Assembly: GCA_023245775.1 (NCBI GenBank)
Contig: JAHFJR010000009.1
Span: 1 to 46,475, forward strand
Source of the DNA: Candidatus Peribacteria bacterium
Lineage (GTDB): Bacteria > Patescibacteriota > Gracilibacteria > Peribacterales > Peribacteraceae
Direction: 5' to 3'
Length of the DNA: 46,475 nucleotides
Part shown: positions 40,337-46,475 of the stretch, piece after piece
How positions within the stretch are numbered: the first letter of the stretch is position 1
Layout: each line of letters starts with the position of its first letter
Notes under the pieces: model-generated
Told to the model about the DNA's origin: nothing
Database searches by the model: none
The model's input: only the letters and a program-made list of their open reading frames with translations
Translations under genes and position numbers: made by a program

Positions 40337-41335
40337 ATGACTCTCTTTGATCAATATCTCGGGAAGATCGCGGCTGCCTCTACGTCTGAGGCAGTTGAAG
40401 CCCTTCGGCAGGAACTGTTTGGCCGCAAGGCGGGAGTGATGACGATGATGATGAAGGAACTCGGTGCGGTCAGTGCCGAGCAGCGTAAGACGAAAGGGCA
40501 GGAGTTGAACGTGCTCAAAGTGAAACTTGAATCGATGTTGGATGCGAGACTTCGGGAGATTGCCGCAGCTCAGATGAGCGATATCGCAAGCAGGGATGCA
40601 CTTGATCTGACACTCGATCTGCCGATGGCAGACAGCGGTCACAAGCATCCGATTCATGAGTACATCAGAAAGGCTGAGGAAGTCTTTGGCCGCATGGGTT
40701 TTGACACAGCTCTCGGACCCGAGATCGAAACCGAGCACTACAACTTCAATCAGTTGAATATCCCCGAGACGCACCCCGCGCGCGACTTGCAGGATACCTT
40801 CTGGATCAGCTCACGGGGTCGCACGGTGCTTCGGACGCACACGTCTCCGATGCAGATCCGGTACATGGAGACCCATACACCGCCGTTTCGGATGATCTGC
40901 GCCGGCAAGGTCTACAGGAAAGATTCCGATGCTACGCACTCGCCGATGTTCCATCAGATCGAGGGGCTCATGATTGGGCCTACAGTCTCCCTCGCGAATA
41001 TGAAAGCTGTGATGGAGACCGCGATCAAGGAACTCGTTGATCCGAACGTCGAGTTCCGTTGGAGGACGGGCTACTTTCCCTTCGTGGAACCGGGGCTGGA
41101 GATGGATCTTCGTTGGAGAGGGGACGAGAGCAAGAGTCGCGAAGGCCGCTGGCTGGAAGTCGTGGGTTGCGGCATGGTGCATCCGAATGTACTCAAGAAT
41201 GTTGGCATTGATTCCGAGAAGTACCAAGGCTTCGCCTTCGGCTTCGGCGTCGAGCGCATGCTCATGATCCGGCATCAGATACCGGACTTGCGATCTTTTT
41301 ATCAGGGAGATCTGAGGTTTCTGAGGCAGTTCTAG
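40337..41335 (+). CDS. pheS: Phenylalanyl-tRNA synthetase alpha subunit
   Basis: 332 residues from the ATG at 40337 (MTLFDQYLGKIAA); a longer frame starts at 40244 but has a TATCCT box inside it. An N-terminal coiled coil (about 1-80) precedes the class II catalytic core: GFDTALGPEIETEHYNF, THTSPMQIRYM, the motif 2 region GKVYRKDSDATHSPMFHQIEG (split after 20: final G is Gly), and motif 3 GFAFGFGVERMLM. Charges tRNA-Phe as an alpha2-beta2 enzyme with PheT. pheT does not follow; the next gene is convergent and the two stop codons overlap as CTAG. Confidence 0.95.
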   Translation: MTLFDQYLGKIAAASTSEAVEALRQELFGRKAGVMTMMMKELGAVSAEQRKTKGQELNVLKVKLESMLDARLREIAAAQMSDIASRDALDLTLDLPMADSGHKHPIHEYIRKAEEVFGRMGFDTALGPEIETEHYNFNQLNIPETHPARDLQDTFWISSRGRTVLRTHTSPMQIRYMETHTPPFRMICAGKVYRKDSDATHSPMFHQIEGLMIGPTVSLANMKAVMETAIKELVDPNVEFRWRTGYFPFVEPGLEMDLRWRGDESKSREGRWLEVVGCGMVHPNVLKNVGIDSEKYQGFAFGFGVERMLMIRHQIPDLRSFYQGDLRFLRQF

Positions 41336-41730
41336 AGAGCGAGAGCAGAGCGTTGAAATGCCTCTTTCCAGAGACTGAGACGGGCACCTGCGAGAAGTCC
41401 AGAATTTTCCAGAATTTGCAGATGGCTTCCTAGAGCTTTTTTTGCCTTACCCTTTGCTTCAGGTTGCTCGGATCCACCATGGTTCAAGAGTAATTCATCA
41501 AACCACGCCTTTACATACAAATCCATCTGAAAGGGTAGCTTGATCAGTCCCATTGCTGCTGCCACTTGGGTATAGGTTTGTTTCTCCCCTTGCCTCTCTC
41601 TGGTAAGAGAAATCAGTTGCAGCCGCACTTGAGCATTCAACGCTGACGAACGTCTCTCAGGATCGCGAGCTACCGTCTGACAAACGGATTCTGTGTCCGT
41701 CATTTCCAAGATTGTTTCTCTGTGTGGCAT
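41332..41730 (-). CDS. Small protein of unknown function with a strong promoter
   Basis: 132 residues, soluble, helical. It starts MPHRETILEMTDTESVCQTV. No signal peptide or membrane segment. The part RQGEKQTYTQVAAAMGLIKL looks like a helix-turn-helix-sized stretch (Y-T-Q-V-A-x-A-M-G is reminiscent of the first helix pair), but too little is present to call a DNA-binding domain. It has the best consensus promoter in the window, overlapping a palindrome, which would fit autoregulation. Function unknown. Confidence 0.6.
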   Translation of the reverse strand: MPHRETILEMTDTESVCQTVARDPERRSSALNAQVRLQLISLTRERQGEKQTYTQVAAAMGLIKLPFQMDLYVKAWFDELLLNHGGSEQPEAKGKAKKALGSHLQILENSGLLAGARLSLWKEAFQRSALAL

Positions 41731-41755
41731 AGAATGTATTGAAGAACCTTTTTAT

Positions 41756-41785
41756 ATTATAAACCTATAATAGACATTATGTCAA
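41756..41785 (-). promoter_or_regulatory. Consensus promoter TTGACA-18-TATAAT with overlapping palindrome
   Basis: On the minus strand TTGACA (41780-41785), an 18-bp spacer and TATAAT (41756-41761). GACATAATGTC, an 11-bp near-perfect palindrome, overlaps the -35 box and could be an operator. The local DNA is very AT-rich. Confidence 0.65.
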
Positions 41786-41805
41786 TTTACTTTTTTAATA
41801 TACTT

Positions 41806-42444
41806 TCAGACCTTCCTTGCCCAATTCTCCGGATCTTTTGCAAATTCCATGATGCTTTCTGATTGTTCTTCCGTGATCCGATCCTGCGCCAAAGCAACGT
41901 CGAGGAGTGTGGTCAGGGTCGTCAGCGGATGCAGACGGACTTTGAACTCACTCGCTTTCTCGAGCCCCGAGACGAGTTCGTAACTGAAGATCGAAACAAT
42001 GTCGGTAACCGTCGCCTGACCTTCATCCCGAAGTACCTCGACGGTCGATGCGGAACTCTTCGCCGTCGAAATAAGATCTTCGATGACGATGACATGCTGA
42101 TGCGGTTTTAGATCGCCCTCAATGCGCTTCTTCGCGCCATGTTCCTTGGCTTGCGAACGAACGTAAACGAACGGGAGCTTCAGGCGGTCGGCAGCAAGGG
42201 CGGCCCAGCCGATGGCGGCAGTCGCGGTACCCGCAATGACGTCGGCGGGAATGTGGAGATTCTTCACGCGATTTGCAAGGGCGGCTACGACGAAATCCCG
42301 TGCGTCGGGATGACTGTAGATCATGCGATTGTCGCAGTAGATCGGCGAGAGAATGCCGCTCGTCCACGTGAACGGCTTGTCCGGCGAGAGCCTGACGGCT
42401 CCAATGCTCAAGAGAATTTCGGCAATGCGTTCTCCGTGCGGCAT
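41806..42444 (-). CDS. pyrE: Orotate phosphoribosyltransferase
   Basis: 212 residues. Converts orotate and PRPP to orotidine-5'-P in pyrimidine synthesis. FTWTSGILSPIYCDNR, DVIAGTATAAIGWAALAAD (the usual VAG.ATAGI), YVRSQAKEHGAKKRIEG and the PRPP loop VIVIEDLISTAKSS match the family. The PRPP motif is normally VEDVvTTGgS; here ED and S-T-A are kept but T-G is replaced by T-A. TACGAT lies six bases before the ATG. No other pyr gene is close. Confidence 0.93.
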   Translation of the reverse strand: MPHGERIAEILLSIGAVRLSPDKPFTWTSGILSPIYCDNRMIYSHPDARDFVVAALANRVKNLHIPADVIAGTATAAIGWAALAADRLKLPFVYVRSQAKEHGAKKRIEGDLKPHQHVIVIEDLISTAKSSASTVEVLRDEGQATVTDIVSIFSYELVSGLEKASEFKVRLHPLTTLTTLLDVALAQDRITEEQSESIMEFAKDPENWARKV

Positions 42445-42520
42445 ACGACTATCGTAATGGAAAATGAAAAATGTAAAATGGAAAATTGAGCGTACTGTCT
42501 ATCTATGACAAGATGACGGC

Positions 42521-43195
42521 GTGTCGGTCGATGAGCAGAAACTTCGGCAGCTGGTCTCTGTCTTCCTTTCAGAGAACAAGAAGCTGAACCTTTCAGCTTT
42601 CCGCAGCGAAGAACATTGCTTCGTCGGAAATGTTCTGGATTCGATTGCGCTGCTTGAGGCCTTCAAGCACATCCAAGGACTCCATGTTCCAGCGACACTC
42701 ATCGACATCGGTACTGGTGGTGGATTTCCTCTCTTGCCGCTTGCGATCTGCCTGCCGGAGAGCACCTGTATCGGCATCGATTCTGTGCAGAAGAAGGTTG
42801 ATGCTGTCGAGAGGATCGTTGTTTCAATGCAGCTCAAGAATGTTGCATTGATCTGCGGTCGGACGGAAGAGTTGGGACATCAGAAGGAATTTCGCGAAAC
42901 GGCTGATCTCGTGACCGCACGCGCCGTTGCACCGATTCCTGTTCTGCTCGAATACGCCGTGCCCTTTCTGAAGGTCGGTGGGTTCTGCGCCTTCTGGAAG
43001 AGCAGCAAGGTGGCGGATGAATTGCAGTCGTCGGTAACCGCGCAGAAACTGCTCGGAGTCTCGTTTGCGGGAACGTACGAGTACGAATTGGAATCAGGAT
43101 TTGGGAAGCGATTGATCCTCTTCTTTCAGAAGAACAAGGCCACGAAGCAGGACTATCCGCGGCAGACGGGAGTTCCGAAGGCAAAGCCGCTCTAG
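42521..43195 (+). CDS. rsmG: 16S rRNA (guanine527-N7)-methyltransferase
   Basis: 224 residues from a GTG start. LSENKKLNLSAFRSEE, HCFVGNVLDSIAL (usual H..DSL), LIDIGTGGGFPLLPLAI (the GSGAGFPG-type SAM motif), GIDSVQKKVDAVERI and VTARAVAPIPVLLEYA are family hallmarks. It methylates G527 in the 530 loop of 16S rRNA; loss of the gene gives low-level streptomycin resistance in other bacteria. An ATG eight bases upstream is out of frame. The last 15 or so residues are a basic tail. Confidence 0.93.
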   Translation: MSVDEQKLRQLVSVFLSENKKLNLSAFRSEEHCFVGNVLDSIALLEAFKHIQGLHVPATLIDIGTGGGFPLLPLAICLPESTCIGIDSVQKKVDAVERIVVSMQLKNVALICGRTEELGHQKEFRETADLVTARAVAPIPVLLEYAVPFLKVGGFCAFWKSSKVADELQSSVTAQKLLGVSFAGTYEYELESGFGKRLILFFQKNKATKQDYPRQTGVPKAKPL

Positions 43196-43198
43196 AAA

Positions 43199-43291
43199 CT
43201 ACAGATGCTGCGACAACGTCGAAATCACGACGACCAAACACGAAACAAAGACGATCACAAACGGTGAAATTCCCAGAGTGCGAGAACGCAT
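43199..43291 (-). CDS. Possible 30-residue single-pass membrane peptide
   Basis: A short frame on the minus strand, MRSRTLGISP then FVIVFVSCLVVVISTL and SQHL. The positive N terminus and 16-residue hydrophobic core are typical of small membrane proteins. TAGAAT at 43319-43324 on the minus strand could serve as its -10, with a leader of about 20 nt. No homologue is recognised, and the length alone is weak evidence. Confidence 0.35.
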   Translation of the reverse strand: MRSRTLGISPFVIVFVSCLVVVISTLSQHL

Positions 43292-43371
43292 AGGGTCAGG
43301 TGAGGAGCGAACGTAGGCATTCTAGGTACAAACGATCGCTGCGCAATTGTTAAATGGCCAAATTGTTCTAT

Positions 43372-43380
43372 TGTTATCCT
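43372..43380 (+). promoter_or_regulatory. Extended -10 promoter of rlmE
   Basis: TGT followed by TATCCT, seven bases before the ATG at 43388; predicts a leaderless transcript. Confidence 0.5.
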
Positions 43381-43387
43381 ACTTCCC

Positions 43388-43999
43388 ATGCCCAAGCCCT
43401 ACGTCCCCAATGACAAGTGGAGTCAACGAGCCGCAAAAGAGGGCTACCGGGCGCGTTCTGTGTATAAATTGATCGAGATCGATCTTCGCTATCATCTGCT
43501 TGCTCCCGGCAAACGGGTGCTCGATATCGGTGCAGCTCCGGGAAGCTGGTTGCAGTATGCATCAGAGAAGATTGCCCCAACGGGAAAAGTCCTTGGATTA
43601 GACCTGAAAGAGATCGAACCGATTGCCGAGAACGTCGTGACACGAGTCGTCGATGTGTCGGACCTCGACAGAGTGACCGAGGCGATTTTCTCGATGGAGT
43701 GGGACAAGGTGGATCTGATCCTCTCCGACATCGCACCAAATACCAGTGGGGTGAAGGACGTCGACCAGTGGCGTTCCATAGAATTGAATCAGCACATTGC
43801 CGCGATCGCATGGAAACATCTGCGCGCGAGGGGAACGGTCGTGATGAAGGTATTCCGTGGGAAAGATTTCGATGCATTCACACATGAACTCAAGACAAAG
43901 TTTTCGCGTCTCAAGGTGATGAGTGCCGCTGCAAGCCGCGACAGGAGTCGGGAAGTGTACGTGGTGTGTTCGGGGCCGATACTTGCGAGTGGAAAGTGA
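43388..43999 (+). CDS. rlmE: 23S rRNA 2'-O-ribose U2552 methyltransferase (FtsJ/RrmJ)
   Basis: 203 residues. RSVYKLIEID contains the first catalytic Lys; VLDIGAAPGSWLQYA is the SAM motif; DLILSDIAPNTSG holds the catalytic Asp; VVMKVFRGKDF the second Lys; and SREVYVVCSG the Glu. This K-D-K-E set is complete. It methylates the A loop of 23S rRNA at a late step of 50S assembly. Start supported by TGT-TATCCT. Together with rsmG it forms a small rRNA-modification group on the same strand. Confidence 0.95.
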   Translation: MPKPYVPNDKWSQRAAKEGYRARSVYKLIEIDLRYHLLAPGKRVLDIGAAPGSWLQYASEKIAPTGKVLGLDLKEIEPIAENVVTRVVDVSDLDRVTEAIFSMEWDKVDLILSDIAPNTSGVKDVDQWRSIELNQHIAAIAWKHLRARGTVVMKVFRGKDFDAFTHELKTKFSRLKVMSAAASRDRSREVYVVCSGPILASGK

Positions 44000-44080
44000 A
44001 GAGTGGAAGGTGGAAAGTTGCTGACAGTGTCCTACGGTGTTATTCGTTACCTTCAACTTTTCACTTTCAACTTTCCACTG
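43988..44080. repeat. CTTTCCACTTTC inverted and tandem repeat between rlmE and ftsE
   Basis: GGAAAGTGAAGAGTGGAAGG on the left and CAACTTTTCACTTTCAACTT on the right, with a loop of about 35 nt, forming an imperfect hairpin. The words match those at 16239-16372 and 21773-21820. The left arm begins within the last codons of rlmE. Confidence 0.7.
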
Positions 44081-44101
44081 TCTGGAGTTATGCTACCCTC
44101 C

Positions 44102-45019
44102 ATGATCGTCTTCTCGTCGGTGACAAAAGAATATGTGGGTCGGGCCGTGGTCAGGGATCTTAGTTTCAAAATTCAACCGGGAGAGTTCGTGTGCTTGACG
44201 GGTCCGAGTGGTGCTGGGAAATCGACGATCGTGCATCTGCTGATCCGCGCGGAGTGTCCGACGAGTGGCACGATCGAAGTGGATGGAGCGGATCTTTCGA
44301 TGCTGCCAAGGCAGGTACTACAGATGTATCGTCGTAAGACCGGCGTGCTATTTCAAGATTACAAGCTGCTCTCCGATCGCACCGTTGCCGAGAACATCGC
44401 CTTCGCGCTCGAGGTCTGCGACGTACCAGAGAGTGACGTTGCTGCGCGTGTAGAGGAATTACTCCAGCGGCTGCGACTCTGTGACCATGCTGATGCATTC
44501 CCGCATGAGCTCTCGGGTGGAGAGAAGACGAGGACAGCCCTTGCCAGAGCCCTTGCCAGCCGACCGAGCATTCTGATTGCCGATGAGCCAACGGGCAATA
44601 TCGATCCTGATCAGTCCATGGAAATCTTAGAACTTCTGAAACAGGTAAATGCTGAGGGTGCGACGGTGATCCTCGCGTCGCACGATCAGCGCGTTGTCGA
44701 TTCGCTCGGCGTGCGTGTGCTGCGCCTGGAGCAGGGAACACTGGTCCGTGATTCGGTCGGTGGTTATAACGCTCCAGCGACGATCGAACCGGCGAGTGCT
44801 CCAAAGGAGTCGGTCTCTCCGTCCTCTCTGCCCGAGCCTCAGATGGAGCCCATTGCTGATATTGAAGAGAAGCCTGTCGCCGTGCATCAACCGAAGCACG
44901 CAGAGCATCACCATCCCCACCCTGGGGCATCGCACACGCCACGTCACAGCGTGCATCACAGAAAACACGACGACGAAAAACCGCCGATAACGGCGAAGAT
45001 CAAGCCGATTGGGATTTAA
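44102..45019 (+). CDS. ftsE: FtsE-like ABC transporter ATPase with His-rich C-terminal tail
   Basis: 305 residues from the ATG at 44102; the frame extends upstream through the repeat, and TATGCT lies seven bases before this ATG. Walker A GPSGAGKS (about 36-43), Q-loop LFQDYKLL, signature LSGGEKTRTALARAL, Walker B ILIADEPTGNID and H-loop ASHD. The order and length of the first 225 residues fit FtsE, which with FtsX controls cell-wall hydrolases in division. MacB/LolD-type ATPases are the alternative. The C-terminal 80 residues are Pro/Glu-rich then His-rich (HAEHHHPHPGASH, HSVHHRKH), not part of the usual FtsE. No ftsX is adjacent. Confidence 0.8.
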   Translation: MIVFSSVTKEYVGRAVVRDLSFKIQPGEFVCLTGPSGAGKSTIVHLLIRAECPTSGTIEVDGADLSMLPRQVLQMYRRKTGVLFQDYKLLSDRTVAENIAFALEVCDVPESDVAARVEELLQRLRLCDHADAFPHELSGGEKTRTALARALASRPSILIADEPTGNIDPDQSMEILELLKQVNAEGATVILASHDQRVVDSLGVRVLRLEQGTLVRDSVGGYNAPATIEPASAPKESVSPSSLPEPQMEPIADIEEKPVAVHQPKHAEHHHPHPGASHTPRHSVHHRKHDDEKPPITAKIKPIGI

Positions 45020-45058
45020 TTTTGTTCATTGCCTCACTCCGGCCCCCCGAGCGGGCCA

Positions 45059-45179
45059 CCTCTCTCCCTGGCCGGGAGAGAGGAACCTTTGGAATACCGT
45101 ATCCATGAGAAAATTTCTTTTCAAAGAAAAACAGGGCTCCCCCTTCTCCCGGTCAGGGAGAAGGGGCTAGGGGATGAGG
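45059..45179. repeat. Two long GC palindromes between ftsE and purM
   Basis: 45059-45083 is CCTCTCTCCC with a GGGAGAGAGG arm. 45138-45179 pairs CCCCCTTCTCCC with GGGAGAAGGGG and continues CTAGGGGATGAGG. Both belong to the family found inside aroA (18761-18800) and at 4941-4974. They sit between convergent genes. Confidence 0.75.
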
Positions 45180-45204
45180 TAGGACTGGAGCGAGGCACTA
45201 CCTT

Positions 45205-46245
45205 TCACCACTTCAACGTTCCCTCCATCCTCACTTTCTGCGATCCTCCTTTTACAATCTTTCCGATCGGATAGCAATCGACACCTTTCTTCTTCAGATT
45301 TTTCGCGATTTGATCAGCCGCCTTCGGATCAACAACAAGCGTCATGCCGACGCCGAGGTTGAACGTCTTCATCATGTCTGGGTCATCATTTCCAGATTTT
45401 GCCTTGAGAAGAGAGAAGATCGGCAGGATTCTGAGCTGACTCACATCGATCTTGGCATCGAGGCCGACCGGAAGTATGCGATTGAGGTTTCCCGCAATTC
45501 CTCCGCCCGTGATGTGAGCCATGCCATGCAGCGCAGGACGAGCGAAGAGATCTTTCAGTTCCTGGTAGTAACAGCGGTGCGGAACGAGAATCTCATCAAG
45601 AAACGTTTTTTTGCCGATGCGCGTATTCAGAATTCCTCCATCCTCTTTGATCAGCGCGCGGATGAGCGTGTATCCGTTCGTGTGGACGCCGCTACTTGCG
45701 AGGGCGAGTACGGTATCGCCTTCACGGATTGCAGAACCGTCGACGATCTTGGATTTCTCCACGACGCCGATGCAGCTGCTTCCAAGGACGTACATCCCTG
45801 CTTCCAGAACACTTGGTTGCTCGGATGTTTCGCCGCCCGTCAGCACGCATCCCTGTGCTCTGCAGGCTCTAGCGATGTCATCGACGAGTTTCTTGATCAC
45901 TTCTTTCTGCATCTTCCCGCAGACGATGAGGTCTTGGACGAAGAGAGGTTTTGCGCCCATCACGATGACGTCATTGATGAGGTGATGAATCATGTCGAAG
46001 CAGATGCCTCCCCGACGTTTGTACTGAAAGGCGATTTTCTGTTTGGAGCCGGGCTCCTCCGTTTTGCAGACGAGAATAGGATGTTCGTAGTCAGGAAAAC
46101 TCCCATCGCAGAGCGATGCAAACGCACCGATCCTATTCAGGACCAGCGGATTCTTCGTCTCGAGACTCTTGGCCATTGCGCGCTTTGTATCCTCGGCAGC
46201 ATCGATGTTGACTCCGGCAGAGGCGTAGCTGATCTTCTGTGGCAT
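45205..46245 (-). CDS. purM: Phosphoribosylformylglycinamidine cyclo-ligase (AIR synthase)
   Basis: 346 residues from the ATG at 46245; the frame runs further upstream, but the conserved N terminus (SYASAGVNIDAAEDTKRAM) and the TGC-TACGAT six bases upstream fix the start. It closes the imidazole ring of FGAM to AIR with ATP. HHLINDVIVMGAKPLFVQD (usual DLvaMGA.PlF..D), GCVLTGGETSEQP, ALASSGVHTNGYTLIR, HITGGGIAGNLNR and FNLGVGM are typical. The product is the substrate of PurE encoded at 38276-38728. Confidence 0.96.
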   Translation of the reverse strand: MPQKISYASAGVNIDAAEDTKRAMAKSLETKNPLVLNRIGAFASLCDGSFPDYEHPILVCKTEEPGSKQKIAFQYKRRGGICFDMIHHLINDVIVMGAKPLFVQDLIVCGKMQKEVIKKLVDDIARACRAQGCVLTGGETSEQPSVLEAGMYVLGSSCIGVVEKSKIVDGSAIREGDTVLALASSGVHTNGYTLIRALIKEDGGILNTRIGKKTFLDEILVPHRCYYQELKDLFARPALHGMAHITGGGIAGNLNRILPVGLDAKIDVSQLRILPIFSLLKAKSGNDDPDMMKTFNLGVGMTLVVDPKAADQIAKNLKKKGVDCYPIGKIVKGGSQKVRMEGTLKW

Positions 46246-46251
46246 AGTCGT

Positions 46252-46260
46252 ATCGTAGCA
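46252..46260 (-). promoter_or_regulatory. Extended -10 promoter of purM
   Basis: TGC followed by TACGAT on the minus strand, six bases before the ATG at 46245. pyrE has the same TACGAT at the same distance (42451-42456). Confidence 0.5.
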
Positions 46261-46303
46261 GTGAGGGTTTCTTGTTGGCCAATGATGATCTTCAGATGTT
46301 GCT

Positions 46304-46345
46304 CTGTAGGGGCGTAAGGTCTCGAAAGACCTTACGCCCCTACAG
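46304..46345. repeat. Perfect 19-bp inverted repeat of the GTAGGGGC family
   Basis: CTGTAGGGGCGTAAGGTCT, a CGAA loop, then its exact complement. Outer bases match 33816-33851; inner bases do not. The GNRA-type tetraloop would make a very stable RNA hairpin. Confidence 0.8.
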
Positions 46346-46429
46346 GAGGTTGAATCCGCAAAATTCTCACATAAGATGTGACAAAAGGTAGGAATTCTGG
46401 CTCTCTGTAGCCACATTCCCAACCATCAC

Positions 46430-46475
46430 ATGAAAAGTGTAACGATCTACAAACACGCAGTTGCCCTGCGTAAAA
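46430..46475 (+). CDS. Possible start of a gene cut by the window edge
   Basis: An ATG at 46430 opens a frame of 15 codons (MKSVTIYKHAVALRK) that runs off the end. The placement after the purM promoter region and an intergenic palindrome is reasonable for a divergent gene, but too little is present to identify it. Confidence 0.35.
   Translation, partial: MKSVTIYKHAVALRK

Noticed and set aside
45310..46317. 335-residue open frame on the plus strand
   Set aside because: It lies antisense to purM, whose motifs are unmistakable; the open frame is a by-product of codon usage.

Overview
The window is bacterial and reads in the standard code, with TGA used as a stop (for example at the aroB/aroA overlap). 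Gene density is high and genes are compact. The mix of very small surface proteins, SLH-domain proteins, a Cys-rich zinc-ribbon protein of a type I associate with candidate-phyla genomes, and an unusually complete aromatic and riboflavin pathway suggests a Peregrinibacteria/Peribacteria-like member of the Candidate Phyla Radiation. That assignment is an inference; no rRNA is present to test it. Many genes lack a Shine-Dalgarno sequence and instead have a -10-like hexamer (TATAAT, TATACT, TACGAT, TATCCT), often with an upstream TGn, 6-10 nt before the start codon. This suggests widespread leaderless transcription, and I used it to choose starts.

Layout. 0-6.7 kb: a SNF2-like helicase with an N-terminal triple repeat, an SLH/cupredoxin-like surface protein and a 577-residue Cys-rich protein. 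6.8-16 kb: a visibly AT-richer block (to about 12.7 kb) plus two further genes, encoding five large membrane proteins that resemble GT-C glycosyltransferases and one methyltransferase, probably for surface glycosylation. 16.0-25.9 kb: a possible attenuator (36-codon ORF ending Trp-Tyr-Phe-Phe, then two mutually exclusive hairpins) followed by aroF, aroB, aroA-aroK fusion, aroD-aroE fusion, aroC, chorismate mutase, tyrA, pheA and an aminotransferase. This covers the whole route from erythrose-4-P and PEP to Phe and Tyr. 25.9-29.8 kb: ribE, ribH, an SLH protein and ribBA. 29.8-33.8 kb: small proteins, a tRNA-Arg with truncated copies, 6-phosphogluconate dehydrogenase and transaldolase. 33.9-38.3 kb: an extracytoplasmic system of unknown function, made of a His/Cys-rich protein with a cupredoxin-like domain and an A-B-A'-B' tandem duplication in which B and A' are fused. 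38.3-46.5 kb: purE, tRNA-Arg, tRNA-Ala, a family-4 uracil-DNA glycosylase, pheS, pyrE, rsmG, rlmE, an FtsE-like ATPase with a His-rich tail, and purM.

Transaldolase and Gnd can supply erythrose-4-P and ribulose-5-P, which feed the aro and rib genes; PurE, PurM and PyrE are scattered members of nucleotide synthesis. A second theme is repeats: several families of short palindromic or tandem repeats lie between genes, and some sit in frame inside aroA, aroDE, tal, gnd and the uracil-DNA glycosylase gene. Short truncated copies of tRNA-Arg and a 51-bp duplicated promoter/gene start mark other rearrangements.
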